From the NCBI RefSeq assembly GCF_904846695.1, contig NZ_CAJHBR010000017.1, positions 18,234 to 82,233 on the forward strand: DNA of 64,000 nt, given 5' to 3'. The notes under the pieces were generated by a model that was given only the letters and a program-made list of their open reading frames with translations, searched no databases and had not been told where the DNA came from. A program made the position numbers and the translations under genes. The stretch comes from Psychrobacter urativorans (GTDB taxonomy: Bacteria > Pseudomonadota > Gammaproteobacteria > Pseudomonadales > Moraxellaceae). Numbering within the stretch: position 1 is the stretch's first letter; every line of letters starts with the position of its first letter. This document shows positions 47,937 to 57,151 of the stretch, one piece after another.

Positions 47937-49049
47937 TTAAGCCTTAAAACCGCGATGCACGGCTACAATGCCCGCCGTTAAATTATTATAGTCACAGTTT
48001 TCGAAGCCTGCTTGTTGCATCATTTGCTTCAGCGTTTGCTGATCTGGATGCATACGAATCGATTCAGCTAAGTACTTGTAGCTCTCTGAATCATTGGCAA
48101 CTATCTTACCCATGATAGGCAAAGCAGTGAATGAATATAAATCATACGCTTTAGATAATGGCTCAAAGATAGGCTTAGAGAACTCTAAGATCAACAGGCG
48201 ACCGCCCGGCTTCAGTACACGGTACATCGAACGTAGAGCGGCATCTTTATCAGTCACATTACGCAGACCAAAGCTGATAGTGAGCAAATCAAAACTATTA
48301 TCTTCAAACGGAGCAAGAGTCTCGGCATTAGCTAAGACAAAATCTACGTTATTGCAGCCAGCATTGATCAAGCGCTCACGACCAACTTCTAACATTGCCG
48401 CATTAATATCAGACAGTACCACATGACCATTACGGCCCACTTCGCGGCTAAAGACTTTAGCTAAGTCACCAGTACCACCGGCGATGTCTAGTACATGCTG
48501 ACCTGCACGAACCCCAGACAAGCTAATGGCATAACGCTTCCACAGACGATGAATACCAAACGACATCAAGTCATTCATAATGTCGTACTTTTTGGCTACT
48601 GAAGTAAAGACATCAGCTACACGTGCTTGCTTTTCAGCCTTATTAACGGTCTGGTAACCAAAATGAGTTTCTTCAGCACCATCCGTATCGGCAGTGTGAG
48701 GATTATTGATATCATCACGCTGATTAAAAGCGCCTTGATTGTCTGTAGATATAGATTTTTTAGGTAGAGAGTAAGGCTGCACTGGCACGTTGTCAGCGTT
48801 ACTATTATTCATACTGTTATTTGGCATAGTAGTCTGTTGACCTTGTGGCGTACCTACTGGTAGATCGGCCACTTGAGTAAATTCAGCAGCGTCAGGCACA
48901 GGACTTTGACGAGCTTGTGCTTGTGCGCTGATATTCTGCTTATGAGCAGTACTCTCTTTGATTAATTTATCTTGAATATGGCTATGACTGCTGGCCTGCA
49001 TGCTCGGATCTGCAGAATGGTTTGGCTTACTGGGGGTATGATCTGTCAT
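47937..49049 (-). CDS. ubiE: Ubiquinone/menaquinone C-methyltransferase UbiE with long N-terminal extension
   Basis: A 370-aa SAM-dependent methyltransferase of ubiquinone synthesis. The catalytic part begins near residue 127: [51 protein letters not shown] (SAM site), [14 protein letters not shown] and [20 protein letters not shown]. The final HRGFKA is typical. Residues 1-125 are Gln/Asn/Ser/His-rich without a domain; E. coli UbiE (251 aa) begins around residue 120 here. GAGAGA 5 nt before the ATG supports the long start, and no internal ATG suits a short form. First gene of ubiE-J-B. Confidence 0.95.
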   Translation of the reverse strand: MTDHTPSKPNHSADPSMQASSHSHIQDKLIKESTAHKQNISAQAQARQSPVPDAAEFTQVADLPVGTPQGQQTTMPNNSMNNSNADNVPVQPYSLPKKSISTDNQGAFNQRDDINNPHTADTDGAEETHFGYQTVNKAEKQARVADVFTSVAKKYDIMNDLMSFGIHRLWKRYAISLSGVRAGQHVLDIAGGTGDLAKVFSREVGRNGHVVLSDINAAMLEVGRERLINAGCNNVDFVLANAETLAPFEDNSFDLLTISFGLRNVTDKDAALRSMYRVLKPGGRLLILEFSKPIFEPLSKAYDLYSFTALPIMGKIVANDSESYKYLAESIRMHPDQQTLKQMMQQAGFENCDYNNLTAGIVAVHRGFKA

Positions 49050-49143
49050 AAGATTCTCTCACTGCTTATTTTATGGCTATAACTATCACTATAGCTGCTT
49101 AGTCAGCATTGTTAGCTGACTTTAGAGTGGTTAAAGTATTAGC

Positions 49144-49857
49144 TTAGGATACCTCAAATACTGAGGTGTCACTGCCATTATCCGCTTGGTGAACTCGGTC
49201 AATAATGGTCAGCTCAAGTTCACAAAAGGGGTCAATAAAACCACTAACGCTTTTTAGTGGTTTCATAGCAGCAAAACCGGCATCAATAAAGTCATATAGC
49301 GGCTGATAGCCATGACGATAAGCAGTACCTTTGGCTAAGCCGAATGCCTTGCGTAATACAAATGAATTTAAGTATTTATCTGTACGATAACAGACCTCTT
49401 TGAGATTACCAATTTGGATACGACGCTCAGCAGCTTCATCAACTTCACGATAGGCGGCCAACATGTTATTCTCATTAACGGTTAACTCATTAGATACTAA
49501 CCACTGAGCTAAGTGCATGTCTAACTCGATAGCTAAGATAGCGGCTTGAATAGCCATACTACCAGTCTCTAAAGCGGACTCTTTAGCAAGGCGTTCAAGC
49601 TTTTTAGCTTTCGGTAGAATACGCTCTAATTGTTCGGCTAAAAGTTTGAACTCATCACCACCGTAAAGCTGGGTAAGGAAGTAATCGGCCATTGGTTTAT
49701 TCTTTGGCTGCTCGAATAAAGCGCTATGAGTGCGTTGGATACGGGCACGTTGCCAAGCTTGTACTTCATTAAGCTTAGTATTAAGCTCAGCGTCTTGGTG
49801 ATAGGGCAGTGCCCAATATTTAGTCAAATGGCGTTGCAGTTCTGATAGAGCAGACAT
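49144..49857 (-). CDS. FFLEELY-motif-like helical protein, copy 2
   Basis: A 237-aa all-helical soluble protein of no assigned function. The segment YFLTQLYGGDEF (about 57-68) resembles the FFLEELY motif of a gammaproteobacterial family, and LAIELDMHLAQWL follows. It is a tandem paralogue of the next upstream gene (49919-50629), with roughly 65 percent identity by eye over the whole length. Conserved parts are LQ-HLTKYWA-PYH, EVQAWQRARIQRTH, CYRTDKYLNSF and DPFCELE. It lies 95 bp upstream of ubiE, and could be co-transcribed with the ubi genes. Confidence 0.7.
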   Translation of the reverse strand: MSALSELQRHLTKYWALPYHQDAELNTKLNEVQAWQRARIQRTHSALFEQPKNKPMADYFLTQLYGGDEFKLLAEQLERILPKAKKLERLAKESALETGSMAIQAAILAIELDMHLAQWLVSNELTVNENNMLAAYREVDEAAERRIQIGNLKEVCYRTDKYLNSFVLRKAFGLAKGTAYRHGYQPLYDFIDAGFAAMKPLKSVSGFIDPFCELELTIIDRVHQADNGSDTSVFEVS

Positions 49858-49918
49858 AGTCTATAATCCTATTATAATCAGTAGTTTTTAGTAATTAATT
49901 TTGCTAAAGATGGCGAGC

Positions 49919-50629
49919 CTATGATACAGAAAACCCGGTGTGCTTGTCCTCTTTATTATCGTGTATTTGGTCTATAATCATTAATTCACGTTGACAAAAT
50001 GGATCAATAAAACTCTTAACACTATCAAGCGGCTTCATGGCTGCAAAACCAGCGGCCACGAAATCATATAACAGCTGATAGTTGAGACGATAAACTGTAG
50101 TTTTTGCTAATTGAAAGGCTTTTTGTAATAAGAAGGAGTTAAGGTATTTGTCAGTGCGATAGCAGACTTCCTTTAAGCCCTCTATTTGATTACGACGCTC
50201 AATAGATTCATCGATAGCACTATAGGCGACCATGATGTTTTTTTCAGTGACTGGTAAATCGTGAGCAACCAACCACTGTGCCAAGTGTAAGTCCAATTCA
50301 ATAGCCAAAACTGCCGCTCCGATAGACATGCTGCCTGTTTTCAAGGCGGACTCTTTGATTAAGCTTTCGATTTTTTGGGCTTTGGGTAAAATACGTGCCA
50401 ATTGTACCGCCAACATTTTAAACTCTTGACCACCATAGAGTTGAGTGAGGAAGTACTTTGCCATTAGCTGATTATTAGGCTGTTGGAACAGCTCATTATG
50501 AGTACGTTGAATACGAATACGCTGCCAAGCTTGTACTTCATTTAATACCGTATTAAGCTGAGGGTCATCATGATAAGGAAATGCCCAATAGCGCGTCAAA
50601 TGTTGTTGTAACTCTAAGAAAGCAGACAT
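49919..50629 (-). CDS. FFLEELY-motif-like helical protein, copy 1
   Basis: A 236-aa paralogue of the downstream gene (62 bp away), colinear without gaps. Shared landmarks: LQQHLTRYWAFPYH, EVQAWQRIRIQRTHNELF, MAKYFLTQLYGGQEF, CYRTDKYLNSFL and SFIDPFCQREL. All predicted helix, no signal peptide or membrane segment. No domain recognised beyond the LYGG motif. The pair looks like a local duplication that has diverged. Confidence 0.7.
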   Translation of the reverse strand: MSAFLELQQHLTRYWAFPYHDDPQLNTVLNEVQAWQRIRIQRTHNELFQQPNNQLMAKYFLTQLYGGQEFKMLAVQLARILPKAQKIESLIKESALKTGSMSIGAAVLAIELDLHLAQWLVAHDLPVTEKNIMVAYSAIDESIERRNQIEGLKEVCYRTDKYLNSFLLQKAFQLAKTTVYRLNYQLLYDFVAAGFAAMKPLDSVKSFIDPFCQRELMIIDQIHDNKEDKHTGFSVS

Positions 50630-50987
50630 GACAGCTAATCCTGTGTAATTTTAAATCATTGTCTTGTTACCATTTTAAAATCAGCACCTAAAAATAGTCT
50701 CTGCCAAAAATGTATAAGCGTAGTGTTTGATGGTTCAACCTACCCTAGTAGTATCTAAAAGTAGTATGTAAAAATAGTATAGCCGTTACCGATAAAAGTT
50801 ATTATTGCTAGTGTATATCACCATAAAATAAAACCGTCATGAATACAAATGTCAAACTGTTACTTAGCTCAGTTATCTTAGTGGCAAATGACTACGCTGA
50901 TTAACAAGATTGGTGCGAATGACTACCGCTAAATTACTACCACTAAATTACTACCACTAAATTACTACCACTATAGTGAGGCTAATT
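50630..50987. other. Divergent intergenic region before the polyphosphate phosphotransferase gene
   Basis: 358 bp with no gene. It ends in a 14-bp tandem repeat (50929-50970) and the GAGG ribosome site. It must hold divergent promoters; none was convincing. Confidence 0.45.
50929..50970 (+). repeat. 14-bp tandem repeat upstream of pap
   Basis: Three perfect copies of CTAAATTACTACCA (50929, 50943, 50957), ending 17 bp before the ATG of the PPK2 gene. Same position and period as the cynS repeat, related motif ATTACTA-CCA. Confidence 0.95.
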
Positions 50988-52715
50988 ATGTCTAAAAATA
51001 GCAAGAGCGATAAGCAGGATGATTGTAACAAGGTAGCGCGAGCAGCTAGCGATTACCTCGCAGCTCAAGTGGTAAGTCAGCGTTTGACCCCTAATCCACT
51101 GAGTGAGTTTTCATTGAACAAAGATGAGTTAAGGCTAGCCCTAGTCACTGCCCAATTTGCCCTGCGAGCCACGCGTCAGCAGACACCCTCACCGACCAAT
51201 AAGCCTACTGGTTTATTAGTGCTAGTGAACGGTATGGAACAAGCTGGTAAGGGTACCGCCGTTAAGCAGTTACGCGAGTGGGTAGACCCGCGACTATTAA
51301 AAGTGGAGGCCACTATTGGCTATCCACCACTAGCTTATCAGCCTATATGGCAAGCACATACTAAAGCTATGCCGCGTCACGGTGATGTGATGGTGTATTT
51401 CGGTAACTGGTACGCCGACTTACTCTACAATGTCATGCGTATGGTAGGATTGGATGATCTTAGTGATACTGAAGCCCCTAACAATAATAAAGGCAAAGGC
51501 AAACAGAACAAAGACAAAGACAACTCAGCTACTAATACTACGTCTAACGATACAACTTCCGATAAGCTACAAGCGCTACCGATTATTGAATGGCAACTAT
51601 ATCTGCAACAACAGCTAAAAGAGCTTGCTGCTTTTGAGCGTGACTTGGTAGACAATCATACTAAAGTATTGAAGTGCTGGTTCCATATAGACGCCGACAC
51701 CCTAAAAGAGCGCCTAAACGATGATGAAGCGGATCCGCAGTTTTTGTATCAAGTCGACTGGAGTGCTGCTGAAGTCGTTGCGCAGTTCAATCTGGTGGCG
51801 ATCGCTATGTTGCGAGAGCAAGGGGATTGGGTAATTATTGATGGTAGTGATAAGTCGCAAGCAGCTATGAGCTTCTGTCACGAGGTGCTACAGGCGATGC
51901 AAGGCGCATTAGTCAGTAGTCAAATGCCTACGACAGCTCATTCTAACAGTTTCGCACAGCAAGCCTGTCAAGTGGTGCCGTTTGCTGCTGCTGATATTCC
52001 TAAGCAACTGACTACCATTAAAAAATCTGAGTTAGATAAGTCAGATTATAGTGAGCAGTTGGCTGCCAAACAAGCCAAGCTTGCCAAGCTGATACGAGCC
52101 CGTAACGGCCGACATGTGGTTTTTGCTTTTGAGGGTATGGATGCTGCTGGGAAGGGTGGCTCTATCAAAAGAATGGTAGCGCCATTTGATCCACGTGAGT
52201 ATCAGATTTATAATATTAGCGCACCAATGCTATATGAGCTGCAGCATCCTTATTTATGGCGGTTTTGGACGCGATTACCTAATGAGCAAACCGATCGTAT
52301 CAGCCGTATTGCCATCTTTGATCGTACTTGGTACGGCCGAGTATTAGTCGAGCGTGTTGAGGCGTTAGCAGACCCTACAGATTGGCAACGTGCTTATGAT
52401 GAAATCAATCGTTTTGAGGCTGATTTAGTAAATGCTGGGACGCTAGTGATCAAATACTGGCTAGCTATTGATCAAGAGGAACAGCTTGAGCGCTTTGAGG
52501 ATAGACGTGATACTCCGCATAAGCAGTTCAAACTGACTGATGATGATTGGCGCAACCGTGATAAATGGAAAGACTATGTACAAGCCGCTGCTGACATGCT
52601 GGCACGTACCGATACAGAAGCAGCACCTTGGTGCGTGGTAGCTACTAATGATAAACGCCAAGCACGTTTGCAAGTACTAGATCATGCAATCGAGCAGCTC
52701 GAGGCACGACTATAA
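50988..52715 (+). CDS. pap: Polyphosphate:AMP phosphotransferase (two-domain PPK2)
   Basis: A 575-aa class II PPK2 with two PPK2 repeats. The N-terminal domain has the degenerate P-loop NGMEQAGKGTAVKQL (81-95). The C-terminal domain has EGMDAAGKGGSIKRM, DPREYQIYNI and RIAIFDRTWYGRVLVERVE with catalytic residues. It makes ADP from AMP at the expense of polyphosphate. An insert rich in Asn/Lys/Asp/Thr (about 161-194) breaks the N-terminal domain, lengthening it over the Acinetobacter Pap (475 aa). I use the ATG at 50988 (GAGG 7 nt upstream), not the GTG at 50976. The PiT transporter gene lies 516 bp downstream. Confidence 0.93.
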   Translation: MSKNSKSDKQDDCNKVARAASDYLAAQVVSQRLTPNPLSEFSLNKDELRLALVTAQFALRATRQQTPSPTNKPTGLLVLVNGMEQAGKGTAVKQLREWVDPRLLKVEATIGYPPLAYQPIWQAHTKAMPRHGDVMVYFGNWYADLLYNVMRMVGLDDLSDTEAPNNNKGKGKQNKDKDNSATNTTSNDTTSDKLQALPIIEWQLYLQQQLKELAAFERDLVDNHTKVLKCWFHIDADTLKERLNDDEADPQFLYQVDWSAAEVVAQFNLVAIAMLREQGDWVIIDGSDKSQAAMSFCHEVLQAMQGALVSSQMPTTAHSNSFAQQACQVVPFAAADIPKQLTTIKKSELDKSDYSEQLAAKQAKLAKLIRARNGRHVVFAFEGMDAAGKGGSIKRMVAPFDPREYQIYNISAPMLYELQHPYLWRFWTRLPNEQTDRISRIAIFDRTWYGRVLVERVEALADPTDWQRAYDEINRFEADLVNAGTLVIKYWLAIDQEEQLERFEDRRDTPHKQFKLTDDDWRNRDKWKDYVQAAADMLARTDTEAAPWCVVATNDKRQARLQVLDHAIEQLEARL

Positions 52716-53231
52716 CGGTAAACTCTACGACAGCTACTTAGGGCTCATTTAGTGTTTGAATGCGCATATCGCAAGCCGACATTGAGTACTAGGCTACAAT
52801 CAAAGCCAAGAAGTGGCTGTTGAGAGTGGACTAATAATATATAGAATTACTTTGACAAAGGCTGCTGAATGCTCATAATGTAGCCAACAAGCACTAAGGC
52901 TGTCGAGTTATCAAGCCAACCCAATGGGCAAATAAGCAATAATTAGATAGTTAAGAGCGCTTTTAATCAAAAAAAACACTATCAATCAGCTATAAATTGA
53001 ACATTATTATTGTCAGAAGCACTATAATGATGCCCGCAGTTTTGAATACAATCTATTTAAGTTCTTTTGAACTATGGGCGGATCTTATCAAAGATTTGTC
53101 TATATTTTATATCATCACTTTACGCTGCTATTTATAATATGAGATCACTAGTTGATAACTTATAGTAAATAACAGGGTGGCGTTATCAATCGCAAGCCTC
53201 TTTATCAAGTTTACGCAAGGCGTATTAACCT
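52716..53231. other. Intergenic region between pap and the PiT gene
   Basis: 516 bp without a gene. A TATAAT (53023-53028) and a dyad AGTTC-TTTT-GAACT (53060-53073) lie upstream of the PiT gene; the dyad may be an operator or short hairpin. No clear pho box was found. Confidence 0.45.
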
Positions 53232-54839
53232 ATGGGTATTAGTAGCAGTCCTACAGAGTCCAATAAACAAATTGGCTCCATGAAAGTAAATCTATTTTTT
53301 GCCATCCTACTTATTGCCATGACCAGCTACTTTTTGTGGTGGGGTCTAGATTACACTATGCATCAGCAGACGACGCTATTTATCGTCGCTACTGCTTTTG
53401 GTATCTTTATGGCATTCAACATTGGCGGCAATGATGTTGCCAATTCATTTGGTACTTCAGTAGGTGCAGGTACGCTAACTATCCCACAAGCACTTGGGGT
53501 AGCCGCTATATTTGAGGTGTCCGGTGCCGTATTGGCAGGCGGAGCAGTTACCGATACTATTCGTAAAGGTATCGTCGACTTAGATGGTATGACGGTCTCG
53601 CCCAACCAGTTCATCTATGTGATGCTGTCAGCTTTAATCGCAGCGGCGTTTTGGCTATTATTTGCCACCCGTAAAGGCTTACCAGTATCGACTACTCATG
53701 CCATTATTGGTGGGGTAATCGGTAGCTCTATCGTACTCGGGTATGATTTGGGTGGTACTGACACCGCTTTATCTACAGTAGATTGGAACACTATAGGCAC
53801 GATAGCGATCTCTTGGGTAATCTCTCCGCTATTAGGAGGGGTAATCGCTTATCTGCTTTATGGACAAATCAAGAAAAATATCATCGATTATAATGATAGA
53901 ACAGAAGCCTACATTGCGGTTCTCAAAGAAAGTAAAAAAGAACTAAAGAACCAGCATAAAGTCTTTTTGGACAATATGTCTGAATCAGAGCAGCTAGCGT
54001 ACACTTCTGCGATGCTTCGTGATCAAGAGATATATCGAGACGATGATTGTACTATTAATGATATAGAGACTGATTATTATAAAGATCTTTATAAAATTGA
54101 GCATGAGCGCAATGATCTCGATACGCTAAAAGCTCTAAAAAAATGGGTGCCTATTATTGCCGCTGCAGGCGGGGCAGTCATGTCCTCGTTAGTAGTATTC
54201 AAAGGTCTTAAAAACGTCAATAGTAATATGACTACCCTGCAAGGGTTTTTGATCATGGGTATGATAGCCGCCTTAGTTTGGTTGGCGACTTATATTTATA
54301 CCAAAAGTATCCGTGGCAAGCATAAAGAGGACTTGACCAAAGCTACCTTTATTATGTTCAGCTGGATGCAAGTATTCACAGCTTCCGCCTTTGCCTTCAG
54401 TCATGGTTCCAACGATATCGCTAACGCAGTTGGGCCTTTTGCTGCAATTATGGACGTTATTCGTACTAATAGCATAGCCTCGCAAGCGGTTGTGCCACCA
54501 GCAGTGATGCTAACCTTTGGTGTGGCGCTTATTGTGGGTCTTTGGTTCATTGGTAAAGAAGTGATTCAAACGGTCGGTACTAATTTGGCCAAAATGCATC
54601 CAGCTTCGGGTTTCTCAGCAGAGTTAGCCGCTGCCGCTGTAGTAATGGGCGCGTCAACTATGGGCCTACCAGTATCGAGTACTCACACTTTAGTAGGTGC
54701 CGTATTAGGTATTGGTATCGTCAACAGAGACACTAACTGGGCGTTGATGAAGCCTATTGGTTTGGCTTGGATTATTACCTTACCTGCCGCTGCTATTATG
54801 TCAGCAATAAGCTTTATTATACTTAAGCAGATTTTCTAG
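53232..54839 (+). CDS. Inorganic phosphate transporter, PiT family
   Basis: A 535-aa inner-membrane low-affinity phosphate symporter. The paired signature repeats are visible: FNIGGNDVANSFGTSVGAGTL with the later FSHGSNDIANAVGPFAAIM, and GLPVSTTHAIIGG with GLPVSSTHTLVGAV, the two inverted halves. A large charged cytoplasmic loop (about 215-300) divides them. About ten helices in all. Near pap, which suggests shared phosphate/polyphosphate handling; it is not an operon because of the gap. Similar to PitA; ion specificity not settled. Confidence 0.93.
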   Translation: MGISSSPTESNKQIGSMKVNLFFAILLIAMTSYFLWWGLDYTMHQQTTLFIVATAFGIFMAFNIGGNDVANSFGTSVGAGTLTIPQALGVAAIFEVSGAVLAGGAVTDTIRKGIVDLDGMTVSPNQFIYVMLSALIAAAFWLLFATRKGLPVSTTHAIIGGVIGSSIVLGYDLGGTDTALSTVDWNTIGTIAISWVISPLLGGVIAYLLYGQIKKNIIDYNDRTEAYIAVLKESKKELKNQHKVFLDNMSESEQLAYTSAMLRDQEIYRDDDCTINDIETDYYKDLYKIEHERNDLDTLKALKKWVPIIAAAGGAVMSSLVVFKGLKNVNSNMTTLQGFLIMGMIAALVWLATYIYTKSIRGKHKEDLTKATFIMFSWMQVFTASAFAFSHGSNDIANAVGPFAAIMDVIRTNSIASQAVVPPAVMLTFGVALIVGLWFIGKEVIQTVGTNLAKMHPASGFSAELAAAAVVMGASTMGLPVSSTHTLVGAVLGIGIVNRDTNWALMKPIGLAWIITLPAAAIMSAISFIILKQIF

Positions 54840-54920
54840 AGTTCAGCGCTGTTGCGCGAGTAGTAGATAGTCGGCTTTGAGCTTTACCAAAGCTATCAGC
54901 CCATAAACAGGGTAAACAAT

Positions 54921-54959
54921 AAAAAACGCTTAGCGATTCAATATCGCTAAGCGTTTTTT
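54921..54959. terminator. Bidirectional terminator between PiT and the aminotransferase gene
   Basis: Perfect 17-bp stem AAAAAACGCTTAGCGAT / ATCGCTAAGCGTTTTTT with a 5-nt loop between convergent genes. Confidence 0.95.
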
Positions 54960-55022
54960 ATTGCTTAAGGGTCTAATTATTTAACAGATTTAAATCGTTA
55001 TTACCTTATTACTCTTAAGCTT

Positions 55023-56816
55023 TTAGGCATTTAAAGTTTCAGGTTTTGCAGCCTTAGAGCTTTTATTGTCTTCGGCTTTAACTTCTACAGCGCGAGGTTT
55101 TTGGGCTTTATCAGTACCATACTGCTTACGTTTCTTAGCAAAGAAGCGATCTAAACGATCCATAGCGTTCTCAAGCTCATCTAAGTTTGGCAAGAACACT
55201 ACACGGAAGTGATCAGGTGCGTCCCAGTTAAAGCCAGTACCTTGAACCATTAGCACTTTTTCTTCAATCAACAAGTCCATCATGAATTGCATGTCATCCT
55301 CGACAGGGTAGACAGCAGGATCCATTTTAGGGAAGCAGTAAAAGGCACCTTGAGGCATAGTACAAGAAATACCTGGAATCGCATTAAGACGAGAAATAGT
55401 TAATTCACGTTGCTTAAATAGACGTCCTTTAGTAGAGGTCAGCTCTTTCATGCTCTGATAGCCGCCCATCGCTGTTTGGATAGCATATTGGCCTGGTACG
55501 TTAGAGCACAAACGCATAGAAGCTAGCATGTCTAGACCTTCGATAAAGTCAGTAGCATGTTGCTTTTTGCCAGAAACCATCATCCAACCCGCACGGAAAC
55601 CAGCAATACGATGTGATTTTGATAAGCCACTGTACGACAAGATCAATACTTGATCGGTCAAAGTGCTCATTGGCGTATGAACCATGTCGTCATAAAGTAC
55701 TCGGTCATAGATTTCATCAGCCATAATCACTAAATCATGTTCTATAGCTACTTCAATGATCTGCTCTAATAGCTCATTAGTATATAGTGCACCCGTTGGG
55801 TTATTCGGGTTGATGATAACAATACCTTTAGTTTTGCTGGTAATTTTAGACTTAATATCTTCGATATCAGGATGCCAGTTATCTTCTTCGTTACAACGAT
55901 AATGCACGGCGGTACCACCAGCGAGGTTAGCTGCTGCGGTCCATAATGGGTAATCAGGCATAGGAATTAGCACCTCATCGCCGTCACTCATCAGTGCTTG
56001 CATAGTCATAACAATCAGCTCAGAGACACCGTTACCCAAATAGACATCACGGACATCTACTGCTGACAGCAAACCTTTGGCTTGATAGTAATGCAATACC
56101 GCTTTGCGTGCAGAAAATATACCTTGCGAGTCTGAATAACCGATAGCGTCAGGCAGATTCATGGCTACGTCACGCAGGATTTCAGGTGGGGCATCAAAAC
56201 CGAAAGGCGCTGGATTGCCTACGTTTAACTTAAGAATACGTTGACCTTCTGACTCCATCTTATTAGCCGCTTTTAGTAACGGGCCACGGATATCATAACA
56301 AACGTTTTGTAACTTATCGGATTTTTTTAATGGGCTCATAGTTTTACTATCCTTAGCTGGTTTATCTTGCAAATTTATATATTTAACAGGAGCCGCTGAA
56401 GAGTCGCTTTCAGATTTCGCTGAGTCAGTAGTACTGGTAGAGCGAGGCTGATTATCGATAGGAACGGCTAGAGTTACGTTTTGGGTTGAAATACTTTTCT
56501 GACTAACCATGACAGGTGTTGCTTGTTGTTTTAATTTAGAACTACTGTGCTTATTACTCTCGCTTATACTTATCTCGGTTTGGATGTCGCCACGTAATAA
56601 GTAGCCTTCGCTACAGCCTAGTATGCTTGCTAGAGTAGGGAGCTTAGAGGAGACAATACCGTTAGTACCGCGCTCCCAGTTAGAAATAGCGCCACGGCTA
56701 ACTTTTGCGCCAGCTTCGGTCATAGCCTGTGCTAACTGAGCGGCAGTTAGTCCTTTTTTGCGACGTAATGCTACTAAACGTTGAGCTTGGGCTAACTTAT
56801 CTTGATTATCATTCAT
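55023..56816 (-). CDS. XRE-family DNA-binding domain fused to AlaA-type aminotransferase
   Basis: A 597-aa fusion. Residues 8-77 form a Cro/CI-type HTH (RRKKGLTAAQLAQAMTEAG, VSRGAISNWERG, LASILGCSEGYLLRGD). Residues 78-158 are a Ser/Thr/Lys-rich linker. From about 160 to 560 is a complete fold-type I PLP aminotransferase. MSPLKKSDKLQNVCYDIRGP matches the N-terminus of E. coli AlaA, with VGNPAPFGFDAPPEIL, NPNNPTGALY and the PLP lysine K400 in GLSKSHRIAGFR. AlaA converts pyruvate and glutamate to alanine. Start 56816 is preceded by AAGGGA; an earlier TTG at 56864 is unlikely. An internal ATG at 56339 with AAGGA 10 nt upstream could yield free AlaA. Confidence 0.9.
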   Translation of the reverse strand: MNDNQDKLAQAQRLVALRRKKGLTAAQLAQAMTEAGAKVSRGAISNWERGTNGIVSSKLPTLASILGCSEGYLLRGDIQTEISISESNKHSSSKLKQQATPVMVSQKSISTQNVTLAVPIDNQPRSTSTTDSAKSESDSSAAPVKYINLQDKPAKDSKTMSPLKKSDKLQNVCYDIRGPLLKAANKMESEGQRILKLNVGNPAPFGFDAPPEILRDVAMNLPDAIGYSDSQGIFSARKAVLHYYQAKGLLSAVDVRDVYLGNGVSELIVMTMQALMSDGDEVLIPMPDYPLWTAAANLAGGTAVHYRCNEEDNWHPDIEDIKSKITSKTKGIVIINPNNPTGALYTNELLEQIIEVAIEHDLVIMADEIYDRVLYDDMVHTPMSTLTDQVLILSYSGLSKSHRIAGFRAGWMMVSGKKQHATDFIEGLDMLASMRLCSNVPGQYAIQTAMGGYQSMKELTSTKGRLFKQRELTISRLNAIPGISCTMPQGAFYCFPKMDPAVYPVEDDMQFMMDLLIEEKVLMVQGTGFNWDAPDHFRVVFLPNLDELENAMDRLDRFFAKKRKQYGTDKAQKPRAVEVKAEDNKSSKAAKPETLNA

Positions 56817-57079
56817 TATCATCTGTCCCTTTTTTATAGAGAGTACTAAAGACTTATGGGGCAAGCCATATGAACTACTCTATAGTTGACGGTTTGCAAT
56901 TACTGTTAATCAGAATAACGACGATAAAGGTCAACTACTAAAAGTCATTGATAATAAGTCATCAGGATACTGATTAGGTTACATAGAATTATAAACGGAT
57001 CTTATAAGGGTATTTAAGTATTACAGTGGGTGCTTAGCGCTTAACTTGTTAGAATAAGCCGACTTTTTTCAGTGCTTAA

Positions 57080-57096
57080 TGCAAGATATTATTGCA
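57080..57096. promoter_or_regulatory. Operator-like palindrome A
   Basis: TGCAAGATATTATTGCA: 17 bp, one mismatch from a perfect palindrome; centre 55 bp from that of palindrome B. AAT flanks it on the left and TTT on the right. Confidence 0.6.
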
Positions 57097-57134
57097 TTTG
57101 CTTTAAGGTTGCAAGCACTTTATAACATTATTAA

Positions 57135-57151
57135 TGCAAGATATTCTTGCA
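57135..57151. promoter_or_regulatory. Operator-like palindrome B
   Basis: TGCAAGATATTCTTGCA: perfect 17-bp palindrome, shared with A except one base. Length and symmetry suit a homodimeric XRE regulator such as the fused HTH encoded 320 bp away. Confidence 0.65.

Noticed and set aside
47760..48426. Plus-strand frames over ubiJ and ubiE
   Set aside because: Antisense shadows of well-supported genes.
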